Virus record (IMG/VR): IMGVR_UViG_3300044972_000326
Location: 1 to 22,610 of that record
Length of the DNA: 22,610 bases
Source of the DNA: a virus
Strand: one strand, 5' to 3'
Every line of letters begins with the position of its first letter. The first letter of the stretch is position 1. The notes beneath the pieces were generated by a model that worked only from the letters and a program-made list of their open reading frames with translations, was not told the origin of the DNA and did no database searches. The translations under genes were made by a program, and so were the position numbers. Below are positions 1-8,073 of the stretch, piece by piece.

Positions 1-302
1 CCCGTTGGAAAAGGAATGACTCTTCGTTTCATTAGTGATGGCATATATTTTTTATGACGATTAACTAAATCAGCAGTCTGCCCTACAGTGTATGCCCGTT
101 CTCTTTTATTTTTAAAATCACTAATTAAACAACTTTCAATCTGATCTTTTGTGATATTGTAAACAGACATAATCCCATTAGACTTGTTGAGGTGATGGAC
201 TCTTACTAAGTCTCCATTTAAGAACCAGACTTTTTTATTCCCTTGAATTACAGGGAGGACATTGTAGCCTTCGCTCTCAATTGTTCCCTTTTTAATAGCC
301 AT
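1..302 (-). CDS. Helix-turn-helix (MerR-like) DNA-binding protein, 3' part cut by the window edge
   Basis: A reading frame opens with ATG at 302-300 and stays open to the window edge, giving 100 residues. It is preceded by a good ribosome binding site (AGGAGG, about 5 bases before the ATG). The first half (start MAIKKGTIESEGYNVLPVIQ) has no recognisable motif. Residues about 75-100 contain YTVGQTADLVNRH followed by a basic stretch and IPFPTG. This resembles the helix-turn-helix of MerR/excisionase-type proteins, in which a tyrosine-valine-glycine turn leads into the recognition helix. It overlaps the end of the zinc-ribbon gene by 55 bases in another frame, so the two are probably translated together. 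A DNA-binding or regulatory role is inferred from the motif only; the C-terminal part is missing. Confidence 0.72.
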   Translation of the reverse strand, partial: MAIKKGTIESEGYNVLPVIQGNKKVWFLNGDLVRVHHLNKSNGIMSVYNITKDQIESCLISDFKNKRERAYTVGQTADLVNRHKKYMPSLMKRRVIPFPT

Positions 303-439
303 CGGCCCTCCTGAGAATTGCTTGGTGGATGAAAGAATGCTCGTGCTCCACAAGACATACAGTACATTTCTAAATTGTTTATTTCGGTATACTGTCTGTC
401 TATAAACATTCTACCTTTACATTTTTTACAAAAAATCAT
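248..439 (-). CDS. Small zinc-ribbon protein
   Basis: This 63-residue protein has two CxxC knuckles, Cys4/Cys7 and Cys27/Cys30, spaced as in a zinc ribbon (CKKC and CMSCG). It probably binds one zinc ion. Its ATG overlaps the stop of the preceding fibre-like gene as TGATG, which implies coupled translation. There is no convincing independent ribosome binding site. The last 55 bases overlap the start of the downstream helix-turn-helix gene. Short zinc-ribbon proteins of this kind are common in phage genomes and mostly have no assigned function. Its pairing with a DNA-binding gene hints at a regulatory or nucleic-acid role, but that is inference. It has no tail-protein signature, so it probably marks the end of the structural genes. 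Confidence 0.75.
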   Translation of the reverse strand: MIFCKKCKGRMFIDRQYTEINNLEMYCMSCGARAFFHPPSNSQEGRWLLKREQLRAKATMSSL

Positions 440-885
440 CAGTTGGGTATACCTATTGCAATAAGGTTAACGCCAACACTTGAAACTCCACCAACATTAA
501 ACTTGACTGATCCTTCTATGCTTGAGGTAGTTACGCTAGAAAGGGTGACAACAACATCATTTCCTGCAGTAGAGGCAATTGCATTGTTCACTGGGGTTGC
601 TGTTACGATTGGAGTAAACTTAAATTCAGTTGGAAAAGAATAGGAAAATGGAAGTGCTGACCCAGCAGTCTGGGTTTCACCATTTGTAACTCTAACATAA
701 CCACCGATAACTCTTGCCTCTGAAGTCTTGACACTCTGCTTGCCTGCATTGGGAGTGTCTACTGTTACATACTTATTTATAGATGTAGAAGCCTGAGTTG
801 ACAAATCATTAACAGCCTTAACAATCTGATAAATGTAGGTTACATCTAAGGGCTGTCCTCGTTCTGGTACAGGTAAAATTGCCAT
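439..885 (-). CDS. Tail fibre / minor tail protein (virion surface candidate)
   Basis: This 148-residue protein starts MAILPVPERGQPLDVTYIYQ, the type of N-terminus seen on small fibre or tip proteins of siphoviruses. Residues about 10-45 look helical (IVKAVNDLSTQASTSINKYV) and could trimerise. The rest is rich in Val, Ser, Thr and Gly, with alternating hydrophobic residues suggesting a beta-sandwich head. It ends with VNLIAIGIPN. There is no signal peptide or catalytic motif. The ATG lies exactly 6 bases after an extended -10 element at 892-900 and has no Shine-Dalgarno sequence, so this gene is a candidate for a leaderless transcript. It overlaps the zinc-ribbon gene at its stop codon. A role in host contact is inferred from position and composition. 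Confidence 0.7.
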   Translation of the reverse strand: MAILPVPERGQPLDVTYIYQIVKAVNDLSTQASTSINKYVTVDTPNAGKQSVKTSEARVIGGYVRVTNGETQTAGSALPFSYSFPTEFKFTPIVTATPVNNAIASTAGNDVVVTLSSVTTSSIEGSVKFNVGGVSSVGVNLIAIGIPN

Positions 886-891
886 AATATA

Positions 892-900
892 ATTATACCA
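892..900 (-). promoter_or_regulatory. Extended -10 promoter, predicted leaderless
   Basis: Read on the minus strand the element is TGGTATAAT. Six bases (TATATT) separate it from the ATG of the fibre gene, so transcription would start at or next to the A of the start codon. No -35 box is visible at the usual spacing. The element overlaps the last codons and stop of the preceding gene. The same TGGTATA core and the same 6-base gap occur before the chaperone gene at 18499. Confidence 0.5.
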
Positions 901-1330
901 GACTCTCAGTTCCAGAATCGTAAATCTGTAGCCCTACATTTATCTTTGGGTTAATTGAAGATACCTGAACAATAGCACGAACGGAGGTTGTTCCAGTTTT
1001 TAAAAATGAATAACTTGTAGATCCAGTTGTTGCTTTATATGTTGGTTCAGCAGAGTCAAACCCAACAAAAACATCATATAGCAATTGTGTAGAAGTGTTG
1101 CCAGGATCCCAACTGAGAATCAGAGTGTTTCCTAGTTGTCTTAGGTCTCCAGTTCCATCCTCAACCTGCTCTGATTGAGTAAAAACTATTGGAGAATAGG
1201 CAGACTTTCTGTTCTTATCTTCTGCAACTATTCTAAATCTTAAAACAGTTTTATTATTTTCTGTCACTTTTCCTAGTGATTGCTTTTTAATAATAATATT
1301 TTTAATTCCAGGGTCTGGTGTAATTGCCAT
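893..1330 (-). CDS. Fibronectin type III-like minor tail protein
   Basis: This 145-residue protein has a fibronectin type III-like layout. A first strand pair (TVLRFRIVAEDKNRKSAYSP) is followed by LILSWDPGN, LLYDVFVGFD and a final strand SVRAIVQVSS. The Trp in LSWDP and the Tyr in LYDVFV occupy positions typical of such folds. FnIII-like domains are common on phage tails and are thought to help weak, general attachment to the cell surface. The gene follows the preceding stop by only 2 bases and has no strong ribosome binding site, so it is probably translated by coupling. It has no signal peptide or catalytic residues. The fold is assigned by eye; it could also be another small beta-sandwich. 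Confidence 0.66.
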   Translation of the reverse strand: MAITPDPGIKNIIIKKQSLGKVTENNKTVLRFRIVAEDKNRKSAYSPIVFTQSEQVEDGTGDLRQLGNTLILSWDPGNTSTQLLYDVFVGFDSAEPTYKATTGSTSYSFLKTGTTSVRAIVQVSSINPKINVGLQIYDSGTESLV

Positions 1331-1332
1331 TG

Positions 1333-2496
1333 TTAAACATCCAATGCAAATCTAAACTCAATATAGTTTGTTGTGTTTGCTGATTTAATAATTGGTCTAG
1401 ACTGTACATTTTTAATTACAGAGTACCCAGTCATTCCATAGAGAGAGTTTGTTGCTGTATTATTTTCAACCCTCAGAGCATCCAGACAAACATAATAGGA
1501 ATCAGATGGAAGATTGTTTTTAGTAATAGTGGCATAAATCTTTGCTGTTTTAACTTCTGACCAACTAAATCTCAAACTCTTGTCTAACTCTTGAAAAGTT
1601 TTGTTTACTACGACGTATCTATTGTTTTCAAAATCATGAGAGTTTACAGACGTCCCATTGTCGTATCCTGTATCATCAATGTCTACTTGAAACTTTGCAT
1701 ACTGTATGCTTGAGTTTGCTCCAGGGTGAGAAAACTCTAAAAGTATTTTAACGTTGTCTGGAACAGTTAGAGAGTTTGCAGTCTTGTTAGCAATAGAAAA
1801 TGCAAGACGAAGTTCATCTAATGGGCTATTCTTTGTAAAATCTATAGATGTAGGATCTAATATAATGTAGTCTGAACCAGTTAGAGGAACCATGCTTCCT
1901 TGTGGGTTATAGCCAAGGCTCGATGTGTCGCCTCTCATTGCAATAATGTTATTTAAAAATCTACATCTTTCATTTCTGGCAACTCTGTCTTCGTCTGTAA
2001 AAATTCTATTGTCTGCATTTGTTGCAAAAACTTTTGGTGTCTGAATAATATTTCCAGTATTTGTTTCTCCATCTAGCGGAGCATTTTGTACAAAAATATT
2101 AGTAGGAGATTCTCCATCAATACTGTATCGCCAGTTGTCGGTGTCTGAAAAAGAATAAACAACTCTGCTATCGAATGCTCCTGCTACTGGGTTTGATGCT
2201 GCAGAAAATATACCTACCTCTGTAATTTCATATCTTTCTTGAGTTGGAAGTTCTGCAGTTAGAACAACCTTTGATATTCCGTCCTCATCAACAAAGCCTC
2301 TAGAAACAATAGGCATGCGGATCATTTCAAACTCTAGGGATTCTCTATTTTTCATTGCCAGTAACTCGGCAGGACTAAATGTGTAGTCAGATGCCACTGG
2401 ATTTGTTCCACACCCTATAGCGATGTGAGATGCATAAGATGTTGTCTGTCCAACAAGGTACTTTGCTAAGATATTTTTGCCTACATTAGTTATCAT
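1333..2496 (-). CDS. Minor tail protein / fibre base
   Basis: This 387-residue protein has an N-terminus (MITNVGKNILAKYLVGQ) and an early YASHIAIGCGT segment, a combination characteristic of minor tail proteins next to the hub in siphoviruses. Residues about 85-115 read PTQERYEITEVGIFSA, resembling the 'EVGIF' strand of tail-collar or fibre-attachment domains. The middle has several short beta-rich stretches, including a possible carbohydrate-binding-like segment around SPLDELRLAFSIANKT. A ribosome binding site (AAGGGAG) lies 7 bases before the ATG. The gene sits between the 178-residue tip protein and the FnIII-like protein. I infer it links the tail tip to the distal fibres. Confidence 0.72.
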   Translation of the reverse strand: MITNVGKNILAKYLVGQTTSYASHIAIGCGTNPVASDYTFSPAELLAMKNRESLEFEMIRMPIVSRGFVDEDGISKVVLTAELPTQERYEITEVGIFSAASNPVAGAFDSRVVYSFSDTDNWRYSIDGESPTNIFVQNAPLDGETNTGNIIQTPKVFATNADNRIFTDEDRVARNERCRFLNNIIAMRGDTSSLGYNPQGSMVPLTGSDYIILDPTSIDFTKNSPLDELRLAFSIANKTANSLTVPDNVKILLEFSHPGANSSIQYAKFQVDIDDTGYDNGTSVNSHDFENNRYVVVNKTFQELDKSLRFSWSEVKTAKIYATITKNNLPSDSYYVCLDALRVENNTATNSLYGMTGYSVIKNVQSRPIIKSANTTNYIEFRFALDV

Positions 2497-2507
2497 TGAT
2501 TGCTCCC

Positions 2508-3044
2508 TTAGTACATTGTATCATCAAAAGTACCTCCAGCAGTTAAGATTTCAACCTCTACCTGCTCATTTTCTTTTATGTTTATTAGATTAATTACAAG
2601 GTCTCCGCTTATTGGATCGATGTATATTGCTTTGCCATTATAGACCTTTACTCTTTTTGTTAAGTCTGGGTTGGTTCCAACCAAGTCATATCCATTGCCA
2701 TACTTTGGAAGGTAATTAGCAAGCGTTATAGCCAAGGAATTAAAGAATGAGTCTGCAGACTGAAGCCTTAATACGTTATTTGGATTATACTGCAGATAAA
2801 GATCTGTTAAGTTTTTAATTGGTGCATAGATTACTGTCTGACCATTTACCAAATCGTGTCTAGATATCGTTGCAAGTTCAAACCCACCTATATCTTCAAA
2901 GATAAGGTCTGTCATTATTTCAATAGCAACAGCCTGCTCTCCAAATATAAGAAGATCAGGTGTTGCAATTTTTACAGAATCAGATGTGCTTGTCTTGGCT
3001 GGGGATGGAATCCCTGCTGTTGCTGGCATGCTTGTATCTGCCAT
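2508..3044 (-). CDS. Tail-tip associated protein of unknown function
   Basis: This 178-residue protein starts with a Ser/Thr/Pro/Ala-rich segment (MADTSMPATAGIPSPAKTST) that looks disordered. A folded domain follows from about residue 25. Acidic and hydrophobic patches alternate, including FEDIGGFELATISRHD and LTLANYLPKYGNGYDLVG-like stretches, and the end (EVEILTAGGTFDDTMY) is beta-like. Its ATG overlaps the stop of the large hub gene as TAATG, and GAGGTGA lies in the correct place upstream. There is no signal peptide, transmembrane segment or catalytic motif. The location between hub and fibre genes makes a structural role likely, but I do not recognise the family. Confidence 0.66.
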   Translation of the reverse strand: MADTSMPATAGIPSPAKTSTSDSVKIATPDLLIFGEQAVAIEIMTDLIFEDIGGFELATISRHDLVNGQTVIYAPIKNLTDLYLQYNPNNVLRLQSADSFFNSLAITLANYLPKYGNGYDLVGTNPDLTKRVKVYNGKAIYIDPISGDLVINLINIKENEQVEVEILTAGGTFDDTMY

Positions 3045-6000
3045 TAGATCACCTCACTTAAGAACAATTGCATTTCTGGGCCGTTGGAAGTTCTTGAAAA
3101 GTCAATGTTGTATACAACAAATCGGTTAGATGAATTTGCTGCAATGTCTATTCCATTTTCTTTATAGTCTAAAGTTACTATATCTCCAAGTTGAATAGTT
3201 GGGATAGAGAATATCTTAACTCCTAAAGACTTTCTTGGTTTTGATATTTTTGTAACAATCCACTTCATCAACTCTGATGCTTCATCTTGTGACTGAATAT
3301 AGGCTGCGTCTAAAGAAAAATCTTTTTTGCCGTGTTGCATTCTGCTAAACTTGATATCTTCATAGTCTAGTTTAAACTTGAACGGATTTGAAATTAACTT
3401 ATCTGCAACAAACTTTGGATCTGACATAAGACTATTCTTTGTAAAATATTGATCAACTGTCAAAGTATTGTTTGACTGCTGAGTAAAAGTAATTCCCTGA
3501 ATTCTTAAATAGTTTCCACTAGTCTCATCTAGGTTGAGGGCAGTGTCTGTTGCATTAAACACCAAGAACTCTGCTCCGTAGGATCCTGCCCTGAAGCCAG
3601 AGATAACAAAACCTTTTATATTATTAAAGGTAGGAGAAATTTTTGCAGTAAGGGCTGGGAAGGCCTTGTCATATCTAAAACTAAATTCTGCTACTTCTCG
3701 CATTATGCTTCCAAATTCTTCAAAATAAATATTGTATTTTGGTGGCTCTGAAGATCCAATTCCAGTAAGGTAGGTATTTTGGATAAGACCACTTAAGGCA
3801 TACTTTCTAAAAGAATTGCTTGCATCAATATCAGAGTCTGCAAAAACAGAGTTAGCGATTGTGCCCAAAGAGAATGATGTATTTTGAGAGTAGTTGTTGG
3901 ACAAGGCATAGACATTCTCAAACATTGCTCTTGAAGATCCTCTTGTGAATAGGGCAATTTCAGAATACTCTGGTAGCGGATCTGGATCATCTACTGTCTT
4001 TACCATGGTTCCATTTATGTATAGGTAGAATCTTCTTGTCTTTCCTATGTTTTCATATTCTACTGCTAAATCATATACCGTTGGATTTTCCTCAGCAAAC
4101 ATTCTTGACTGACCAGTAAACCTTCCATCATCTACAATAATTTTAGCCAGACCCTTGTATAGGGGAACTGGAATTGCTTTTCCAGCATTAGACTTAACTT
4201 TGTAGAATAAAACATTTTGAACATTCTGCTTTTCTCTTTCTGATAACTTGTTCAAACCAAGTGCTGCAATTTCAAAGTAGTATCCAACATTAGTGGTTGG
4301 ATTTAGCATTACTGCTATTCCAGCAGAACCTCCAGAGATTGTAACATTTTTGTCTGGTGTAGATCCATTTACAACATAGTATGCTGCTGCACCATTGGCA
4401 GTCTGACCTCTGTCTTGATTGTTTTCTATTTTACCAATTAGTCTAACTCTTGTACCAAAGTGCTTGTATTTTTTATCTGTCAGCGGCTTGTGAACATAAG
4501 ATATGAAATCTCTTGGCTTATCTTTTGTTGTAAAGTTTGGACCAGTTAAAGAGAATGCTGATGACTGAACAGATCCAGGAACTTGTTGAGTCTTTGTAGT
4601 TATTTCTCCTGTCAAAGAAGTTGATAAGAAATTTTTAATAAGTCCTGTTCTTGTTGAAGTTCTTGCTAAGGCATCTGATGAAATGCCAGTGCTCAATGTC
4701 TTTCCTGCTGATGCAACAGTGGTTACTGGAGAATCAGTTTTTGTTTCAAACAAATATTCTGAGGCCATAGAGCAGCCCTTTACGTTGTCATCAGATTTCC
4801 AGTAATCAGATATTCCAGCAGAATGTTCTACAACTGTTGTTCCAAACTGACCACGACCATGCTTTGCTACTGGACCATTCTTAAGTTTGATAACTCCCTC
4901 TTGCTCAAAGTAATTAGGAACAGAGTAAATCCTTACAAGGCCAGTAGGATAAATCTTTCCATTGAATGGCAACTTAGAGAAATAGTTCTGGTACTCTTCA
5001 ACGGAGGATATCCAAACATTGCCAAACCCAGTAACATTATATTGAACTGCATCATATTTGATTACCTCTCCACTAGAGTAGAAGTATCCGTTGTATCTTG
5101 TTATCCAGTATACTGCTTCTCCTAGGCTGAAGGTGTTATTTATTACGATACCGTTTTTTACTTCTGGGACCTTGTCTGACAGGTTTGAGTTTAAAGGTAT
5201 CGCAGCAAGTACGTATGAAGACTGTGTTCCAACTTCATTGTTAATTGACTTTGTGTTTTCAGTACCAGATACTTCCCAAAGCAGGGCTGGCTTATAGGCA
5301 TACATTCTTTCATCTTCTAAAAGACTTGCCTGTCTTAGAGTTCCAATAGATCTCTGAATATGTCTCACAGTGTAATTTATCGATCCGCCGTTGTAAATAG
5401 CGTTTGACTCATTTGAGACTGAAATGATGTTTGACAGTTTAGATTCATCTGTTGTCTTGTTCTTAATTTCGTTGTCTTCATATAGATCATTCGTTCCCTT
5501 AAGTGCAAAAGTTGTTGGTCTCTGCTCCTTGGTTGGCATTATATAGTCTTTGCTCATCATGACAAAGTTATTATATTCGTCAAAGAACATTGCTGTTTGT
5601 GTTGATACTGCTAAATCTTGTAGTACTTGAGCAACGCTTTTGTCTGGAGCAACAAAAAAGAATGGCATGATCATTTCCTTTTCATTTAAAACTCTTCTAA
5701 ACGTGTAGTTAGAAAACCCAATACTGTCTAGTAGTAGAGATACGGCAGAACTAACTGACACTTCTGTCATTAGGATTTCTGGTGCTGTAATTGATTCTAA
5801 ATACCAATACATATCTCTTAGTGTTATTGAGATTTTTTTATTCTCTAGATCTGTTTTTGGAAACGAATCTGAGTACAATGTCTTCATTGGAACCCAGTAG
5901 TCCCAACCTTTAACATTTATGATAATTTCATAAAACTTAAACTGTACGTGGCTATCTACATATTTTGCTATGATGCTTGCTGGATTATTATCATTGAATG

Positions 6001-7432
6001 CTTGATCATGATCAAATATACTTACGCTTCCATTTGATGCAACTAGTTGACCAACTGGCAAACCGCTTAGTCCTAGGTCAGATGCACTCTTGTTAATTGA
6101 ATAATTTATAACCTTATCAGAAAGATTCATTACAAGTCTTGGAGACATTTCAATAAGATCGAATGTCGAATCTTTTGAAGTCATTGTGTCTACAACAATT
6201 CTAATTCCAGAAATATACTCAAACTCTCTATACTGAACTTTATTGTTTAGTGGTGTTATAAAATTATCTGGAGATGTAGCATCTGTAACAAAGTTAGTTA
6301 GTCTGTCAACGGTTTCATCTTGTACATACCATCCATATTTTGGAGTTATGATCTCGTAGTCTGTTCCATTCCAGATGTAGTACTTACCTATGTCATTTTC
6401 GTTTTCCTTAATAAGATACGCATATCCAATTACAGACTGCTCAGGAAGCAGGGTATCGCTTGAGTATACTTCTGCAAAAACAAATCTAGTTATCCATTCA
6501 TCTGGGACAATAAATCCATAAGCAATCTCGACATAGCCGTCGCTTTTAATGATTGCAGAACCATCTTTTCTTCTTTTTGATGGGTCAAAAGAAATAATAT
6601 CTTGCCAGTTATTATCTTTTAAAAATTGAATCTTCCATCTACTTGGAACCTTTTGATTCACCTCTCCATAAAATGGATCAGTAAATGATCCTGTTGAAGA
6701 TGAGAATGGCCCTAGGTCTTCAGTACCAGTATGAGTTTGCATCTTTACTACAATTCTGTTTGTTGGTATTTGGTTTTTATATACCACGAAAGGGCAGGCA
6801 TCTTCTATGGCATTGCTAACACCACTTACCTTTGAGGAAATGCCATACTCAGAGTTTTCTGCCACACCCTTTTTCTCTGTATTATCTTTGTCAATAAATT
6901 TTTCACTAAACCCATAAGAAATAGAAGAATCGTTGTATGTGTATTTGTATCTGGTTTCGGATCTGTAGGATGTCCAGTATTTAAACTTATCTTTTTTATC
7001 TGGCATGTAGTATCTAGGTCTATCTGCCATAAACATGTTAGGGTAATGAAGTTTTCCATTTTCAAAATAAACTGCCTTGTTTATTCCAGACCTTGGTCTA
7101 AATCTTTCAAAGCAACTTTCTAAAGAATACAGGGCTTGTGTTTTTTCTTTTTTAGTTAAAAATGTAGTTGGAGTATTATCATTTTCAAATGTTCCATCAA
7201 TCAAAACATCTGCATCAGTTGCTCCTGTATAAAAATTTCCAGCATCGTTGATATCAAAACTTGTTGGCAAAGAAGAATATATGGATGTTGGTTGAGTAGG
7301 TCTGTATCTGTAGTTTCCAATATGCTTAATATTGGTTGCCCTATTCATATTTATTTCTGCGATAACTGCTGACTTATTTCTAACAGTATCAGCAGTCTCT
7401 AAAAATGCTTTTAAGTCTTTGTCCTCAAACAT
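3044..7432 (-). CDS. Large minor tail protein (tail hub / tail-associated, LamG-like domain)
   Basis: This 1462-residue protein is the second largest in the window. Residues about 545-630 carry a conserved hub-like segment: LLLDSIGFSNYTFRR, then MPFFFVAPDKSVAQVLQDLA, then MFFDEYNNFVMMS. This is typical of large minor tail proteins in actinobacteriophages. Residues about 970-1185 look like a LamG/concanavalin-like beta-sandwich, with FGTRVRLIGKIE near its start and RFYLYINGTMVKTVDDP near its end; such domains bind sugars. The C-terminus (IPTIQLGDIVTLDYKENG, VVYNIDFSR) resembles tail hub proteins. The gene overlaps both neighbours as TAATG. It probably forms the tail-tip hub through which DNA exits and which contacts the receptor. 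No peptidoglycan-cleaving motif is evident. Confidence 0.8.
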   Translation of the reverse strand: MFEDKDLKAFLETADTVRNKSAVIAEINMNRATNIKHIGNYRYRPTQPTSIYSSLPTSFDINDAGNFYTGATDADVLIDGTFENDNTPTTFLTKKEKTQALYSLESCFERFRPRSGINKAVYFENGKLHYPNMFMADRPRYYMPDKKDKFKYWTSYRSETRYKYTYNDSSISYGFSEKFIDKDNTEKKGVAENSEYGISSKVSGVSNAIEDACPFVVYKNQIPTNRIVVKMQTHTGTEDLGPFSSSTGSFTDPFYGEVNQKVPSRWKIQFLKDNNWQDIISFDPSKRRKDGSAIIKSDGYVEIAYGFIVPDEWITRFVFAEVYSSDTLLPEQSVIGYAYLIKENENDIGKYYIWNGTDYEIITPKYGWYVQDETVDRLTNFVTDATSPDNFITPLNNKVQYREFEYISGIRIVVDTMTSKDSTFDLIEMSPRLVMNLSDKVINYSINKSASDLGLSGLPVGQLVASNGSVSIFDHDQAFNDNNPASIIAKYVDSHVQFKFYEIIINVKGWDYWVPMKTLYSDSFPKTDLENKKISITLRDMYWYLESITAPEILMTEVSVSSAVSLLLDSIGFSNYTFRRVLNEKEMIMPFFFVAPDKSVAQVLQDLAVSTQTAMFFDEYNNFVMMSKDYIMPTKEQRPTTFALKGTNDLYEDNEIKNKTTDESKLSNIISVSNESNAIYNGGSINYTVRHIQRSIGTLRQASLLEDERMYAYKPALLWEVSGTENTKSINNEVGTQSSYVLAAIPLNSNLSDKVPEVKNGIVINNTFSLGEAVYWITRYNGYFYSSGEVIKYDAVQYNVTGFGNVWISSVEEYQNYFSKLPFNGKIYPTGLVRIYSVPNYFEQEGVIKLKNGPVAKHGRGQFGTTVVEHSAGISDYWKSDDNVKGCSMASEYLFETKTDSPVTTVASAGKTLSTGISSDALARTSTRTGLIKNFLSTSLTGEITTKTQQVPGSVQSSAFSLTGPNFTTKDKPRDFISYVHKPLTDKKYKHFGTRVRLIGKIENNQDRGQTANGAAAYYVVNGSTPDKNVTISGGSAGIAVMLNPTTNVGYYFEIAALGLNKLSEREKQNVQNVLFYKVKSNAGKAIPVPLYKGLAKIIVDDGRFTGQSRMFAEENPTVYDLAVEYENIGKTRRFYLYINGTMVKTVDDPDPLPEYSEIALFTRGSSRAMFENVYALSNNYSQNTSFSLGTIANSVFADSDIDASNSFRKYALSGLIQNTYLTGIGSSEPPKYNIYFEEFGSIMREVAEFSFRYDKAFPALTAKISPTFNNIKGFVISGFRAGSYGAEFLVFNATDTALNLDETSGNYLRIQGITFTQQSNNTLTVDQYFTKNSLMSDPKFVADKLISNPFKFKLDYEDIKFSRMQHGKKDFSLDAAYIQSQDEASELMKWIVTKISKPRKSLGVKIFSIPTIQLGDIVTLDYKENGIDIAANSSNRFVVYNIDFSRTSNGPEMQLFLSEVI

Positions 7433-8073
7433 TATACTTCTTCCAAGGTTACTGACACATTCCAGTAGTCAAACTTGTTTCCTCGTTTTTCAACAGAGTA
7501 AGAAAAGTCGCTAATAAACATTTCAATTAGTTGGTTATATTGCTGGAGATGGTTATAAGGGTCTGGAGTTCCTTTAAATATACCCTTTCTATCGTAGGCA
7601 AGAAATACCCAAAAAGATCCCTTGTGTGCGTCATACCATTCAAGCATGTCAGCACCACCTGCTCCACCATCTGTTGTATATGACTTGTTTGGAGACAAAC
7701 CAGTTACCGTATTAAATGTTGGAACATCATCATGAGACCTAGATGGAATTAGTGTCCAACTGGTACTTAGAGTAAGTTTGTCAGCAATATGATATGATCT
7801 CATTCGACCATTAATCATTCTTTCACGCTTTTCAATTCTTTCATTTTTAAACTGTAGGGTCTGTCTATTATCATCAGTAATTAATAAGAACTGGTCTACT
7901 AGTGATGGATCGTCAACTCCTTCTGGATCTGCCCCGACCTCATAGCCATTAGGGACATAGAGTCCATTTTGTAGGGTGCCAGTGTTTTCTGACCAAAGCA
8001 TACCGCTTGGTCTTCTATACTTTTTACGACCCAGCATATAGGTGACTCTTGGGTCTATTACTTCATCAGCCAT
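7432..8073 (-). CDS. Distal tail (Dit-like) minor tail protein
   Basis: This 213-residue protein lies directly downstream of the tape measure, the canonical position for the distal tail protein that joins the tail tube to the hub. Visible features are an N-terminal basic stretch (YMLGRKKYRRPSG), a central SYHIADKLTLSTSWTLIPSR strand pair, LEWYDAHKGSFWVFLAYD, and the terminal FSYSVEKRGNKFDYWNVSVTLEEV-type strands. The last stretch is a common ending for this protein in actinophages. A ribosome binding site (AGAGGAG) precedes the ATG. The start overlaps the end of the tape measure by 8 bases, and the stop overlaps the hub gene as TAATG. The Dit assignment rests on position and this C-terminal pattern, not on a full domain match. 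Confidence 0.73.
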   Translation of the reverse strand: MADEVIDPRVTYMLGRKKYRRPSGMLWSENTGTLQNGLYVPNGYEVGADPEGVDDPSLVDQFLLITDDNRQTLQFKNERIEKRERMINGRMRSYHIADKLTLSTSWTLIPSRSHDDVPTFNTVTGLSPNKSYTTDGGAGGADMLEWYDAHKGSFWVFLAYDRKGIFKGTPDPYNHLQQYNQLIEMFISDFSYSVEKRGNKFDYWNVSVTLEEV

